NCBI GenBank assembly: GCA_963170055.1
Contig: CAUJGJ010000434.1
Span: 96,001-160,000, forward strand
Length of the DNA: 64,000 nucleotides
Direction: 5' to 3'
DNA from: Halisarca cf. caerulea
Lineage: Eukaryota; Porifera; Demospongiae; Chondrillida; Halisarcidae
This document shows positions 1 through 11,864 of this stretch, piece by piece. How positions within the stretch are numbered: position 1 is the first letter of the stretch; the number at the start of each line of letters is the position of its first letter. The position numbers and the translations under genes are program-made. The notes under the pieces were generated by a model, which searched no databases, had not been told where the DNA came from, and saw only the letters and a list, made by a program, of their open reading frames with translations.

Positions 1-560
1 GATGTGGGAAGCCTTGTGAAGGCGTGGGAAATTGAAAGTTTTTTCTCAGGAAGTCTTCCCTTTGATGCAGGAAACCATATGGAGGCGTGGGAAATTGAAA
101 TGTTCACCACAGGAAGTGTTCCCTTTATGCGGGAAGCAAGGTGGAGGCGTTAGAAATTGAAATGTTCACCACAGGAAGAGTTTACTTTGATGTGGGAAGC
201 CATGCATGTGGTGGTGTGAGAAGTTAAATTTTTAACAATAGGAAGTGTTCCCTTTGAAGTGGGAATCCATGTGGTGGTGTGGGATAGTGACATTTTTATC
301 ACAGGAAGTGTTCTCTTTGATGCGGGAAGCCTTGTTGTTAAGTGGGAAATTGAAATTTTTTGACAGGAAGTTTTGTCTTTATGCCGGAAGCTATTTTCCA
401 TGTCGGAAATTGAAATTTTTATCACAGGAAGTTGTTCCTTTGATGTGGGTAGTGATATGGTCAAATCACAAATTGAAATCTTTTCCACAGCAAGTATTCA
501 CCTTGATGTGGGAAGCCATGTGGCCACATCAGAACTTGAAATTTTTTTCACAGGAAGTGT
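1..560. repeat. ~60-bp minisatellite
   Basis: About nine diverged copies of a roughly 60-bp unit built around GGAAGTGTTCCCTTTGATG followed by a GGGAAATTGAAAT segment. Reading frames across it are by-products of the repeat and show no protein family. The array runs off the left edge of the window. Confidence 0.9.
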
Positions 561-579
561 TTTATTTGATGCAGGAAGC

Positions 580-582
<3 letters not shown>

Positions 583-666
<84 letters not shown>

Positions 667-715
667 ATGTGTGTGTGTGTTGTGCATGTGTGTTGTGTGT
701 GTGTGGGTGGGTGTG
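583..715. repeat. (GT)n microsatellite
   Basis: A nearly pure GT run of about 85 bases followed by a degenerate GT-rich tail. It directly abuts the preceding minisatellite. The Val-Cys and Thr-His frames here are not genes. Confidence 0.95.
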
Positions 716-1238
716 CAAGTGTACACATGGCTCATATTTTGCATATGTTTGCATTAAATACAATTAACTGTAAAATGTTTATGTTCTTTTGGCCAATACT
801 GTATACATCACTTTCACCTAAACTATTTACAGTGACAATCACTAGGTGGGACTGTGTAGTATGTAGATACATGTGGGCATGTGGGTGGGGTCAAACAATA
901 TATAGTAAATGCTTACTGAGAGCATTTCCACTGTTTCAGCCATTTTGCCATTTCCGCTGTTTCCGCCGTTTCTCCTTGCCCCTTATCAAAGTAACATGGC
1001 AGTTGCAGAGTTCCTGCACAAATAATTTCTCATAATCACCTTACAGTCCCAAGCTCTAATAGCATTGCCTAGCCTAAACAGATGGTAAACAGTTCATCGA
1101 AATCATACCTCCACTGAACCCCCAGCCATGCAATCCATGCACATATTTAAAGCTGGACAGCTAAGTGGCCATAGCATTCAGAGTATTGTATATATATATA
1201 GTCTAAGGATGTCTGGCAAGGGTTTTCAGTTTGTCAAT
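716..1238. other. intergenic, nothing recognised
   Basis: No coding frame with family features, RNA gene or clear repeat was seen in this stretch, apart from a small TA run near 1190-1200. Confidence 0.5.
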
Positions 1239-2164
1239 AATTACATAGGCGTAGGAACCGGGGGGCAAGGGGGGCACTTACTTGCCCCCCCTGACTCTCA
1301 GGTGGGGGGGCATTGCCCCCCCCCCCAGAGATGTACATCTTTAGTTTTAAAAATTTAATAATCAAGAAATCTGCTATGTAACCTAAAACCCACATTTAAA
1401 AGTGTTAACATATCATCTTTCAACAGGAAGTAAGTTTTATTGTAAAATTTGCTACAAAGAGGAAGTTTTAAACAATAAAATTGATTTTACAACGCTACCT
1501 ATCGCAAGCCGCCATTTGAAAATTATTGCGCAATCTCGTATAGCGCGGTTTTGCCGTTGCCTGCCTGTAAGAAGTGACTGGTAGATTTGTTTGTCAGCTG
1601 GTCATTGCCTATAGTTCTTCAAAACAAGTACACTGCAAGTCTTCAATTAGCTGTAGTGAAGCAGTAGTTAGTGTATTCTACAGGTAGTGTAAAGTATAGA
1701 ACTGTCCTCTACACCTGTGCATGCATGTTCTTAGTGTCTGGCCCAGTATTTTTCTTTATGTGTGTGCTTGGTTTAGTGTTTTGGTCCAGTAGCTTATGTA
1801 TGTGCATATTTTACTGTTTATTTACTGTTTATGTTTTGTATTGCATCTCACTCTCTGTCATTGGGATCCTACATAGTTACCCATTGGGCTAGTGGCATCA
1901 GATGATCTCCAGTCTAAATGAGAATTTAACTGAATTGAACTGAACATTCCTCCAAAGTTGAAAGAAACAATATTGTATGTATCCTCAAGCTGGGAAGATA
2001 ATGAATGTACTGTAGAAACCCTACTGTTATGTCGGCATTGTGCACCACTTACGCTAGTTATGCAAAAACATATTCTGTTTATATGCACACGGAAAGGATT
2101 CATGTTACGTGATGTTCATTGCTCGCCCCCCCAATTCAAAACATCTTCCTACGCCTATGAATTA
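1239..2164. mobile_element. non-autonomous DNA transposon with 14-bp TIRs
   Basis: Perfect 14-bp terminal inverted repeats, CATAGGCGTAGGAA at 1244-1257 and its reverse complement at 2146-2159. They are flanked by a direct 5-bp AATTA at 1239-1243 and 2160-2164, read as the target-site duplication. Just inside both ends are G/C homopolymer blocks (1260-1330 and 2123-2132). The 916-bp interior has no transposase frame. The superfamily is not assigned. Confidence 0.8.
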
Positions 2165-2166
2165 TT

Positions 2167-2640
2167 TTGACAGAGCTAGCAAGCCTAAACAGCAAAGTAA
2201 GCACACCTCACATTTCAAATGTTCTGGTATTATGTATGTACATTTATGATGTTTGGCCCTTTCCGATAGAAAAGTCTACTAACACTAAATTGTGTAAATT
2301 CTTTAACATCACAAATGGGTGTAAGAAGCACAGATGTAACTTTCCGCACCTCAACAGAAAGGAGCTAAAGTACATAGTAAGCTTGTGTATGGTTAAGCCT
2401 ATATATACAACAGCTGAATACTACCCTTGTAGGTGGAAAGTGCACAAGGGCAGGAGGATAGTCACTCAGTGTCCAAGACAACCACAACTCCTGCGATCCC
2501 AGCACATCACCCCAAACGCCAGCCACAATCCCTCAGCCATCCGCACCTCCACACCATGCACAGCCACTACCATTCCCGACACACTCTCCACCTATGCCAC
2601 AATATGCTTCATACCCTACACCATTTTACACTCCACACGC
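2167..2640 (+). pseudogene. CCCH zinc-finger gene fragment, probably decayed
   Basis: A frame from about 2270 encodes LCKFFNITNGCKKHRC followed by NFPH, a C-x8-C-x4-C-x3-H zinc finger of the RNA-binding CCCH type. It ends at a phase-0 donor (GTAAGC, 2377) with a 56-bp intron closed by TTGTAG at 2432. After the junction the frame reads a Ser/Thr-rich stretch. A one-base shift near 2492 is then needed to continue into a Pro-rich frame (PTHSPPMPQYASYPTPFYTP), which stops near 2640. The order finger plus proline-rich tail resembles ZC3H10-type proteins, but that is weak. The shift suggests a dead copy or sequencing error. An upstream acceptor (CCGATAG, 2269) fits an internal exon. Confidence 0.4.
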
Positions 2641-2805
2641 AATACATTAGTACACACCACATGTTCTACAGTACCCATGCACACCATGCTGCACAACCAG
2701 ACACACATGCACCATCCCCACTACCCACTGCACACACAGCAAGCACCACCACTAGCACAGAACATCAGAACAACACACAGATACACACCCCAAACTTATA
2801 GCTAG

Positions 2806-3840
2806 GAGATCACTTCACGCACAGAAGTAACTACATGGTCATAATGATGCATATTTTAGCCAAAACGTTTCATTTAACTCTTGTAACTTGACAATAATAT
2901 AATAATTTATCAATAGATAATTATTTGCTGTTTTTGTTCTGTTGGGGTAGGCATACTGTTGAATGTGACTGACAAAATGGCAGCTAGGCATAACAATGTG
3001 ATGAGCTACCCCTCAAAACTTGCAAACTATGTACAAGAGAGCTGCACTTTAATGTTCCTTTCACTACACTTAATTGAGATTATTATAACCATGTATATGC
3101 GGTTTGTAATAGCCTAAGTATTCGTTCCTTCATTGACTCCAAAGTTTCATCAGCCATTCTCAAAGGTATAGGTTCTGGAAAACAATTCTACATAAATTCT
3201 ATACTTCTTGTCAAAAGAATTTTTTGTGAAATTAGGTGTGACAAATCGATTTAGAGAATATGCAGTAAGCCTGTAATGGGTGTACTTAACAAAAATACAA
3301 GTTATCTTGCAGAGTTTGTCACGTATTGCTGCATTGGCCCCATGTGGAGTCCTAGCATTGTTTTGGGTGTTGTGCACCAACCAGCTACTGAGCAAGTGAA
3401 CCAACTACTGTACATGGGAACTACCCATTGTAAATACCATGCAATCAATCTCAGTCTGAATACTAGTGAAATATATTTCAATTTAACAACTGAGTATATC
3501 AATCAAATGCATAATATCCTAGCATATATACACAACCTAACAAGTAGAGTTTGTGAATATATAAAACACAAAAAAGTATTAGAGAACCAACCAAATAGTG
3601 TCATAATATGTAAAATTAAATGCTAGCTATGTATTGTCAACATGCAGTATAGCTATATAAATAGCAGTCATTCTCGTACCTCTCTTTGCCACACGACTAA
3701 CTTGTGTGCCCAGGGCATCCGACGAGGACGGGGAGGTACATCATGCCCCAAAAATTTAGCCAGGCTGCGACAAGTCTACCGTCAGACCAGTTGCATCTGT
3801 GAAATCATCAGAAGGGGATCTGGACTAGACATCACTGGGA
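2806..3840. other. AT-rich intergenic stretch
   Basis: No recognisable gene. A 116-residue frame at 3276-3626 (+) has no family features and looks like chance. A short basic frame near 3700-3840 leads into the duplicated segment that follows. Confidence 0.4.
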
Positions 3841-3865
3841 GGTGCCACTTTGAACAGATCAATTG

Positions 3866-4200
3866 ATGGACAGGGTGGACTGGCTACTCGAGCGGGCAAG
3901 ACTTCAGGGCTGTGGAACCATTACATCCTACACAACGAGTACCACGGGCGCCAATCAGCTGCTAGATACCTGAACACTGACACTACTCAGACTAGTCCAA
4001 GCACCACAATGCACCAGTTTCAGGTCGTCTTGGTAGGACAGGTCCAGCAACATGGAGGAGATGGACAACATCAATCAGTTCAGTGGCTTATTGGAAAGGC
4101 TACTCGAGCAGGCAGGATTTCAGGGTAGTGGAACCATTACGTCCTACACATCGAGTACCACGGATGCCCATCCACTGGTGTTGAGCTCCTGCAACTGCAC
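3866..4200 (+). repeat. diverged internal duplication, transposon-like
   Basis: Two copies of a roughly 100-bp segment, 3866-3960 and 4052-4160, share the codons for LLER then GTITSYT. The second copy opens ATGGAGGAGATGGACAAC and reads 60-plus residues with a coiled start. The first copy is broken by stops. It could be the head of a retroelement gag-like ORF, but no protease or RT follows. Confidence 0.35.
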
Positions 4201-4754
4201 AGCTACCCCACAAAGCGAGCACCACCATGCTGCCGCCACAGGTTCTATAAAAATCATAAAAATCATATCAATCATCAAGAATATATTTGAAATTCAAGTT
4301 TCAGGTTTTTCAAAAGGCTATACACCACCAGCTAAGGCACACACAAGACTTAATGGATGAATCCAATGAAGAAATAAGTGATTCCTAAAGATACTGAAAT
4401 ATATGACATGGTACAGTAAAGAAACAAAGGGACATGACCCAAGGAAGTGTACAGCAATTACAGCCATTTTATGTCTTCAGTAGGCAATTACATGTATTAT
4501 AAATTATTATTTACTACGTACATATATGTAATTGACAAAATTACGAAGACCAGGTATTCTCATTCTTAGATATGACGTACACATGTATGGATCAGCAACT
4601 GAATACTTACCAACAAAAGTTGCTGAAACAGCTGCAACACCAGTTCCTCTCCCAGAACACAATTAGACAGGTCGCACATCGTCCACAAGACTACCCTGGA
4701 ATCTTCAGGCAAAAACTTGCCACAGTCACTGGCTAGGACCGCACACCGACTGAA

Positions 4755-5525
4755 ACCGTACATCGACTGACACCGTACACCGGCACACATACGATACGTG
4801 TAACCGGGCGATGATCTGCAAGTCTCACGGGCCTTACATCACACCGCTGGGTACTAGACAGCAAAGAGATGGAGAAGAGAACGGTAACTTACAGGCCCTT
4901 CCCACTTCCGATGAAGCGGACCTGCCTCCAAAGGACTATGTGGCAAGCAACACTGCAAGGGCGAACTCAAACTCACAACTCCCGCGTCTTTAAGGAGCAA
5001 GGACGTACCCAATCACAAGCTCCGACCGTACAACGACCCGTACAACGACTGTGGCACACAAAGTGTAGCCGTGCGATGACACGTCACCGCTGGGTACTTT
5101 CAGACACCCTCCCAAATGTCTGCTAGGAGCAAGGACGCACCCAATCACAAGCTCCGACCGTACAACGACTGTGGCACACAAAGTGTAGCCGCGATGACAC
5201 GTCACCGCTGGGGACTTTCAGACACCCTCCCAAATGTCTGCTAGGAGCAAGGACGCACCCAATCACAAGCTCCGACCGTACATCGACTGACACCGTACAC
5301 CGGCACACATACGATACGTGTAACCGGGCGATGATCTGCAAGTCTCACGGGCCTTACATCACACCGCTGGGTACTAGACAGCAAAGAGATGGAGAAGAGA
5401 ACGGTAACTTACAGGCCCTTCCCACTTCCAATGAAGCGGACCTGCCTCCAAAGGACTATGTGGCAAGCAACACTGCAAGGGCGAACTCAAACTCACAACT
5501 CCCGCGTCTTTAAGGAGCAAGGACC
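4755..5525. repeat. nested duplication (two ~245-bp copies around a ~120-bp tandem)
   Basis: A roughly 245-bp block at 4761-5003 is repeated almost identically at 5282-5523; one visible change is TCCGATG to TCCAATG. Between them lies a 118-131 bp unit starting GGAGCAAGGAC (4994, 5125, 5243). Both blocks share CAAGCTCCGACCGTAC with the dispersed repeat that follows, so this is probably the internal part of a larger repeat family. Confidence 0.8.
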
Positions 5526-5925
5526 GTACCCAATCTGCAAGCTCCGACCGTACACCGACAAAAGGTTGGTGAGTAGCGCCATGCGGCTGACTCTTAACGC
5601 CCCGCACCAAAGACTTACTCCAGGACCCCTTAAGGGAGACTACTACGGGCTTCCTAGATCCCGCCAGCATGGGCGCAAGGTAGTAGCCTGGTCGGTTTGG
5701 TCACCCGGGTTCGGAGTTACCCCTTTTCTGAATTCAGCGCTATTGGAGCCTGCAACCAACACGACAACTACTCACAAAGGAAAATGGCGAGGACAGCAGC
5801 TTTTATACTAAAGTTCTACTTCCGTTTTGTGTTGAGCATTCTGATTGGCTGTTGTCTTGTTTTGGCGCGCTTTGTGTGCCAATCTAATTAAATGATGAAA
5901 TGGAGGGGCTACCCCTTAGCGTACA
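5515..5925. repeat. dispersed repeat, copy 1
   Basis: About 400 bp that reappear at 9655-10065 in the same orientation with scattered substitutions. Both copies end in a GGGGCTACCCCTTA motif. No terminal inverted repeat or coding capacity was found, so it may be the end of a larger transposon. Confidence 0.75.
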
Positions 5926-6354
5926 GGGAAGACATGTCTACGCCCCGTCGATGCAGTACTGGCGAAAGATTATACTATCTTGATGCTCAGACTCCTTGCA
6001 GGGTGTGTTACAGTCAGGCAAGAATGGCTAGGAAACTAAAACACAGTTAACGAAACTCTTATGGCATAAAGTGGGCAATGTCATGTCTCTAGGATCTAGT
6101 ATTTAAGTAATAATGTATTTTGTTTTGTGTTCTCCACAGCCTAGAAGAACGATAGTTGACAAGCATATGATTGGATTACCTTCAAATTGTCAAGTTAGCT
6201 CTTGAGACTCTCTACTGTTTGACTTTTCACAAGCTTTTACTTATTCTTGCCTCTATAGCGCACAGGGCACATTGGATCAAGTGACTTTGGACCAGCAGAT
6301 GTGAGACAATGCAGTAGTTTACTGCTGGGCATACACATGCAGCTTTAGACTAGT
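5926..6354. other. intergenic, nothing recognised
   Basis: No gene, RNA or repeat identified in this segment. Confidence 0.4.
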
Positions 6355-6890
6355 GTGTCTAACCCCATTGAGTGTGTGTTCTCTCCATGTGTGTGTTCTC
6401 TGTACATTGTGTGTTGTGTTCTCTCTACATTGAGTGATGTGTTCTCTGTACATTGAGTGGTGTTCTCCCTACATTGAGTGGTGTTCTCTGTACATTGAGT
6501 GATGTGTTCTCTCCACATTGAGTGTGTGTTCACTCTACATTGAGTGGCCGTGTTCTCTCTACATTGAGTGATGTGTTCTCTGTACATTGAGTGGCCGTGT
6601 TCTCTCTACATTGAGTGGTGTTCTCTCTACATTGAGTGGTGTTCTCTGTACATTGAGTGATGTGTTCTCTCCACATTGAGTGTGTGTTCACTCCACATTG
6701 AGTGTGTGTTCTCTCTACATTGAGTGGTGTGTTCTCTCTACATTGAGTGGCCGTGTTCTCTCTACATTGAGTGATGTGTTCTCCGTACATTGAGTTGTGT
6801 TCTCTCCACATTGAGTGATGTGTTCTCTCCACATTGAGTGATGTGTTCTCTCCACATTGAGTGATGTGTTCTCTGTACATTTAGTGCAGG
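6355..6890. repeat. 22-24 bp minisatellite, block A
   Basis: About 23 copies of a unit like TGTGTTCTCTCTACATTGAG with small length variants. The same unit recurs in blocks B (7268-7684) and C (8200-8465). Confidence 0.95.
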
Positions 6891-7267
6891 GAGGTCACTA
6901 AAGAGCGGCGAAGTGCCGCGCTTAAAATCTCAGCCATTCCATATTCAGCCATCATAAAACAGTCCTGCTCATTTCTACACACACTACAGTGAGCTGTATG
7001 AAGGTGCCTGTGATAGGTGACAGAAAATTTGATTGGGTGCAAAGTAGTAATTGTTTACACCTACTCTGAAGTCTAGCAAGCTCAGCAAAAGTGACTGCAA
7101 TGCACTTCATCCACTGACTTTGGTGAACAAATCTTCTGCTACTGCAACAATAAGATGATTTTAGTGTAGCAGTAGAATGTAGATGAGTATAAGGAAATAA
7201 TGTTAGCTACAAATGGCACTCACTTCATTGATGTGTGCCACTCTTTATTTATTCTCTGGTGACTTCC

Positions 7268-7684
7268 CTGGTTTTCTCTACATTGAGTGGTGTGTTCTCT
7301 CTACATTGAGTGGTGTGTTCTCTCTACATTGAGTGGTGTGTTCTCTCCACATTGAGTGATGTGTTCTCTTCACATTGAGTGATGTGTTCTCTCCACATTG
7401 AGTGGTGTGTTCTCTCCACATTGAGTGGTGTGTTCTCTCCGCATTGAGTGGTGTGTTCTCTCTTCATTGAGTGGTGTGTTTTCTGTACATTGAGTGTGTG
7501 TTCTCTCTACATTGAGTGGTGTGTTCTCTCCACATTCAAAGTGTGTTCTCTCCACATTGAGTGGTGTGTTCTCTCCACATTGAGTGATGTGTTCTCCCCG
7601 CATTGAGTGGTTTTCTCTCTGCATTGAGTGGTGTGTTCTCTCCACATTGAGTGGTGTGTTCTCTCCGCATTGAGTGGTGTGTTC
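7268..7684. repeat. 22-24 bp minisatellite, block B
   Basis: Same repeat family as block A. It is interrupted at 7684/7685 by a transposon and continues at 8200 in block C. Confidence 0.95.
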
Positions 7685-8199
7685 CAGTGTTGTGGCCATT
7701 ACAGGGGTATCACAATCAACTTCCATTGCAATTATCTTGGTATCAAAGCATTACGATTACCATTACCACTACGGATCTCCACTAAAGTAATGAATTACCA
7801 TTGCAACTACATTTCTACAATTGCAATTACAATTACTAATAATTACAGATTTATTCTTGGATGATTGCAAAAGTTATTACACTCTACCAAGATTTCATGT
7901 GATTGATGTTATTTTCCCATTTCCACCAGCCACCCGGTTAACTGTAGCACAGAAATAGCCTCAAACTAGCAAAAATCTACCTTCTTAGGGGGCAAAATAT
8001 ATCCACAGATATAAACAATATACATCAGAGTAGTTGCATGGTAATTGTGTAATTTGATGCAAATAGCAAAAGCATACCAACTACCATTACAACTACTCTG
8101 AGACTGAAACAGCTCCATTACAATTACATTACCATTACAGGCAAATGTATACTTAATTACAATTGATTACAATTACTAATTACCATTACTACAACACTG
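7685..8199. mobile_element. hAT-type MITE inserted in the minisatellite
   Basis: A 515-bp element with perfect 9-bp inverted ends (CAGTGTTGT at 7685-7693; ACAACACTG at 8191-8199). It is flanked by an 8-bp direct repeat GTGTGTTC (7677-7684 and 8200-8207). CAGTG-type ends plus an 8-bp duplication are the hAT signature. The interior is rich in imperfect CATTAC/ATTACCATTAC motifs and carries no transposase. Deleting the element plus one duplication restores the regular minisatellite unit. Confidence 0.9.
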
Positions 8200-8465
8200 G
8201 TGTGTTCTCTCTTCATTGAGTGGTGTGTTCTCTCCACATTGAGTGGTGTGTTTTCTGTACATTGAGTGTGTGTTTTCTCTACATTGAGTGTGTGTTCTCT
8301 CTACATTGAGTGTGTGTTCTCTCTACATTGAATGGTGTATTCTCCACATTGAGCATGTGTTCACTCTATATGGAGTGTGTGTTCTCTCCACATTGAGTGG
8401 TGTGTTCTCTCTACATTGAGTGGTGTGTTCTCTCCATACATTGAGTGATGTGTTTGTTCTCTCTA
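8200..8465. repeat. 22-24 bp minisatellite, block C
   Basis: Continuation of block B on the far side of the hAT-type element, with more diverged units toward the end. Confidence 0.9.
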
Positions 8466-8478
8466 CTCTTATCACCTC

Positions 8479-9076
8479 TTGGAGCATCAAGTGTTAAGGA
8501 GACTCCTGTTAACGAAAAGTTAGCCAAAGACCCTTTGTATGGGGCTTTAGAATTCCATTGTCTGTCTGGCAAGGTGTTGTTGAACGTCTGCTGGTAGCCA
8601 TTTTTGTACAATAGCATGCCTCTTACCATGGAAATTATGAGCAGGTAAAATCCTCTAAATGTAGTGTTACTAATATTTTTGTGTTGAGCAGCAACTTTGC
8701 TGGTGTGTAGTGGGTTTCATGGCGAAGGTTAGCACATCTAATGACATAATATTGCTATCCTTTTTGTTGTATTTCTGTGTATTATTGTCTGGATAGTGGT
8801 CTGTTGATGGCTATGTAGTCTTGTAATGTGAGTCTCTTTGTTTATGCACTCACAATGTGTGCATGTATGTGTGTATAAAATATGTCTTGCATAGCTTTAG
8901 TTTTGTTGTTATTTACATTGCTAATTTTGTTTTCAGACAAACTCAATACAAAATCAGATGGAGTCAAAAGGTGGCTACGGTGGCAGCTCAGAAGTAACAC
9001 CTAAGGGCATTGATGTAGGGGTGAATTACTGTTCTTGAAGTGTGTTTGAATCTGCCTCTTAATGCTCTTACCCTTC
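8479..9076 (+). CDS. possible terminal exons of an unknown gene
   Basis: Plus-strand segments can be spliced to an open C-terminus. They read an exon with PVNEKLAKDPLYGALEF, then YHGNYEQ (ending at a GTAAAA donor near 8645), then NSIQNQMESKGGYGGSSEV from about 8937, and a last exon reading GPS and stop near 9076 after TTTCAG. All junctions keep phase 0. The first intron would be only about 41 bp. No family is recognised, and the opposite strand also has an open frame over 8411-8629. If real, the minisatellite blocks upstream would lie in its introns. Confidence 0.25.
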
Positions 9077-9317
9077 CCTTTCAGGGTCCGTCATAGAATG
9101 TGTCTTCAGCATACATAGTAAATATTGTTATTGGAAGAACAGTTTGTTAATGTTCTAAATATGCCCTAAATCATTGTGTGGACTGTATTCTATTGTAAAC
9201 TAAACAGAGAGAACTTGTATCTAGAATCTTAAAATTTTTCTGCATTGACCTGTGACGTGTCATGACTGTTACATACATCACGTACTTCCGAATCACGTGC
9301 TCATGCATTAGACTTTG

Positions 9318-9521
9318 AATGTCAAAAGATGTCTGGTCTAAATGCACGCAAACAAAGAGATCTTCAACAGTCGCGGCAACCCCCCTGTCAAAAGATGTCT
9401 GGTCTAAATGCACGCAAACAAAGAGATCTTCAACAGTCGCGGCAACCCCCCTGTTAAAAGATGTCTGGTCTAAATGGATGCAAACAAAGAGATCTTCAAC
9501 AGTCACGGCAACCCCCCTGTT
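9318..9521. repeat. 66-bp tandem repeat, 3 copies
   Basis: Three near-identical 66-bp units (GTCAAAAGATGTCTGGTC start). The period is a multiple of three and keeps both strands open as 22-residue protein repeats. No known repeat-protein family is evident. Confidence 0.85.
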
Positions 9522-9654
9522 AAAGTCAAATTTACGACATCAAAGGGAACCTTTTGCGCTGCCGTTCCTTCTGGAGTGTCAACTGGTGTCTACAAGCACT
9601 CGAATTGAGGGATATGAGGATCAGGTTGACTATCTGGACCAACGGCCATAGCAC

Positions 9655-10065
9655 TACTATGAAGCAAGGACCATATACCCAATCTGCAAGCTCCAACCGT
9701 ACACCGACAAAAGGTTGGTGAGTAGCGCCATGCGGCTGACTCTTAATGCCCCGCACCGAAGACTTACTCCAGGACCCCTTAAGGGAGACTGCTGCTGGCT
9801 TCCTGGATCCCGCCAACATGGGTGCAAAGTAGTAGCCTGATCGGTTTGATCACCCGGGTTCGGAGTTACCCCTTTTCTGAAATCAGCGCTATTGGAGCCG
9901 ACAACCAACACGACAGCTACTCACAAAGGAAAATGGTGAGGACAGCAGCTTTGATATCAAAACCATACTTCCATATTTGCATTAGCCATTCTGATTGGCT
10001 GAAATTCGTTTTTTGGTGTGCTTTGTATGCAAGCATAATTGTTCAGTGAAGAAGGGCTACCCCTT
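9655..10065. repeat. dispersed repeat, copy 2
   Basis: Second copy of the roughly 400-bp repeat at 5515-5925, colinear and more diverged at its right end. It runs directly into the GGGGCTACCCCTTA tandem array. Confidence 0.75.
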
Positions 10066-10175
10066 AATAGAAGGGTTACCTCTTAATAGAGGGGCTACCC
10101 CTTAATAGAGGTGCTACCCCTTAATAGAGGGGCTACCCCTTAATAGAATGGTTACCCCTTAATAGAGGGGCTACC
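10043..10175. repeat. ~19-bp tandem array (GGGGCTACCCCTTAATAGA)
   Basis: Seven copies of a palindromic-core unit (GGGGCTACCCCTTA). The unit equals the last bases of the dispersed repeat, so the array seems to have grown from the end of that repeat. Confidence 0.85.
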
Positions 10176-11045
10176 CCTTTATGTACAGTAATGAAAGCAA
10201 TCAATGTCTCAAGCATTTTCTTATCATGCACATGCAACGTAGGTAGATGTTTGTGTGCTCAACATGCATTGCATGCATGCCTTATACGTATATTTTTTGT
10301 TATAGTATAAATTGTGAAAATATTGCATATGTAAAAGGTGCTACATTAATTCTCAATATTATACGGAAATTAAATCATTGCAATTATGATTCTATAAAAT
10401 AATGAACTACAGTACTATAGCTAGTGAAATCTCTTATTGATGGTGGATGCTCCGAAATAACAACACTCTATGAAGGACACCACTTATATAGCTTGAAGTT
10501 AATATACTTTCTCCCATGCAGGCTATAGTTTCAGTTCACATTCAAATCACCCAATTTAAAGAGGACAATATTAATCTCCTTATAAAGAGGCTCTAGCTCC
10601 CAAAGTGTCCTGTAATCCACTGTAGTACTTTGTCCAATATGTCCTGAGAATAACAACTACAAGGGAGACAAACAAGTGCACATGTACGGAGAGACTAATA
10701 ATTTATTCTTGCACTTACAATGTGGGTACATGGCATTGCGTACATTCATTATTATTTCATGATATATTATGCTAGTACAATTCTCTTATTTAGATATGTA
10801 TGCACAGAAATAATAATGCATATGATAGGTACTAAAAATAATTAATAAATAAATGTCATACTATGCATACGATCAAATATATTATAATAATACTATTAGC
10901 TATACTTTTGATTTTAGTCAGCTAGCTGATAGATTATAGTTTCTTTATCTTACAAGATTTGATTGTGTTCCTTCTCAACTGCGGTGGAAGTCTTCTTTAA
11001 CAGCCTCTATTCGAGCAACCGTTTCGCTTTGAAGGAAAAACTGCA
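10176..11045. other. AT-rich intergenic, nothing recognised
   Basis: No coding or RNA feature seen. The last 90 bases (from about 10955) resemble 33848-33920 and belong to the flank of the foldback family that follows. Confidence 0.4.
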
Positions 11046-11618
11046 CAAACAAGCGTGTATGAAAACCATTTTAAAATGGTAAAAGGATGTAGGATTGACA
11101 CAGGATCGTGCAAAAGGCCTTATCAAAAAAGGATTCTCCAAAAACACTTGGAACAAGGGTAAGTTGCGAAAACATTACAGGGCTAGGTGGGCAATTAGAG
11201 GGCAAGACAGGCAAAGGGCTAGACGAACATAGGGCTACACATACATGTGGCTAGATGGGTATAGGGCTAGACAGAGTTTAGTTGGACTGATTGCACACTG
11301 TACAAATTCCTACATCCCGCATGTGCAGCATATTGTATGTATGTGCTGTGGGATGAGGAATTTACACAGTGTGCACTCAGTCCAACTAAACTCTGTCTAG
11401 CCCTGTACCCGCCTCGCCTCATGTATGTGTAGCCCTATGCTCGTCTAGCCCTATGCCTGTCTTGCCCTTTGCCCACCTAGCCCTGCAACATTTTCACAAC
11501 TCACCCTTGCTCCAAGTGTTTTTGGAGAATCTCTTTTTGATAATGCCTTTTGCACGATTCTGTGTCAATCCTACATCCTTTAACTATTTTAAAATGGTTT
11601 TTATACACCCTACACAAT
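11046..11618. mobile_element. long foldback (palindromic) transposon
   Basis: Two arms of about 270 bp are near-perfect reverse complements meeting near 11335. The left arm reads AAAACCATTTTAAAATGG, GGATGTAGGATTGACACAG, CCAAAAACACTTGGA and TAGTTGGACTGA; the right arm repeats these inverted. There is no coding capacity. Related copies lie at 30833-31085 and 33848-34300, so it is a dispersed foldback MITE family. RNA from it would form a very long hairpin. Confidence 0.85.
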
Positions 11619-11864
11619 GAAGTCATTTTGCATTCTGCATGGAAGGTGAAATGAAAGTAATAACAGAATCCAACAAACCATGTTAAGAGATGCCTAAGTT
11701 CATATTATGGAATAATTCATGTATACTATTCAATTTAATAGAACGTCTACATATCCCACCCATTTCATGGTAGATTATTAAAACAACTATTAAGCTGTAC
11801 AACAAAACAATGATTCTACAAGCAGGGGGTTCCCATAGACAAACTATACATATACTAGACAAAG

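Noticed and set aside
245..1035. Overlapping frames of 112-220 residues over the left-end minisatellite and GT array
   Set aside because: They simply translate the 60-bp unit and GT repeat in several frames; no start context, splice sites or domain.
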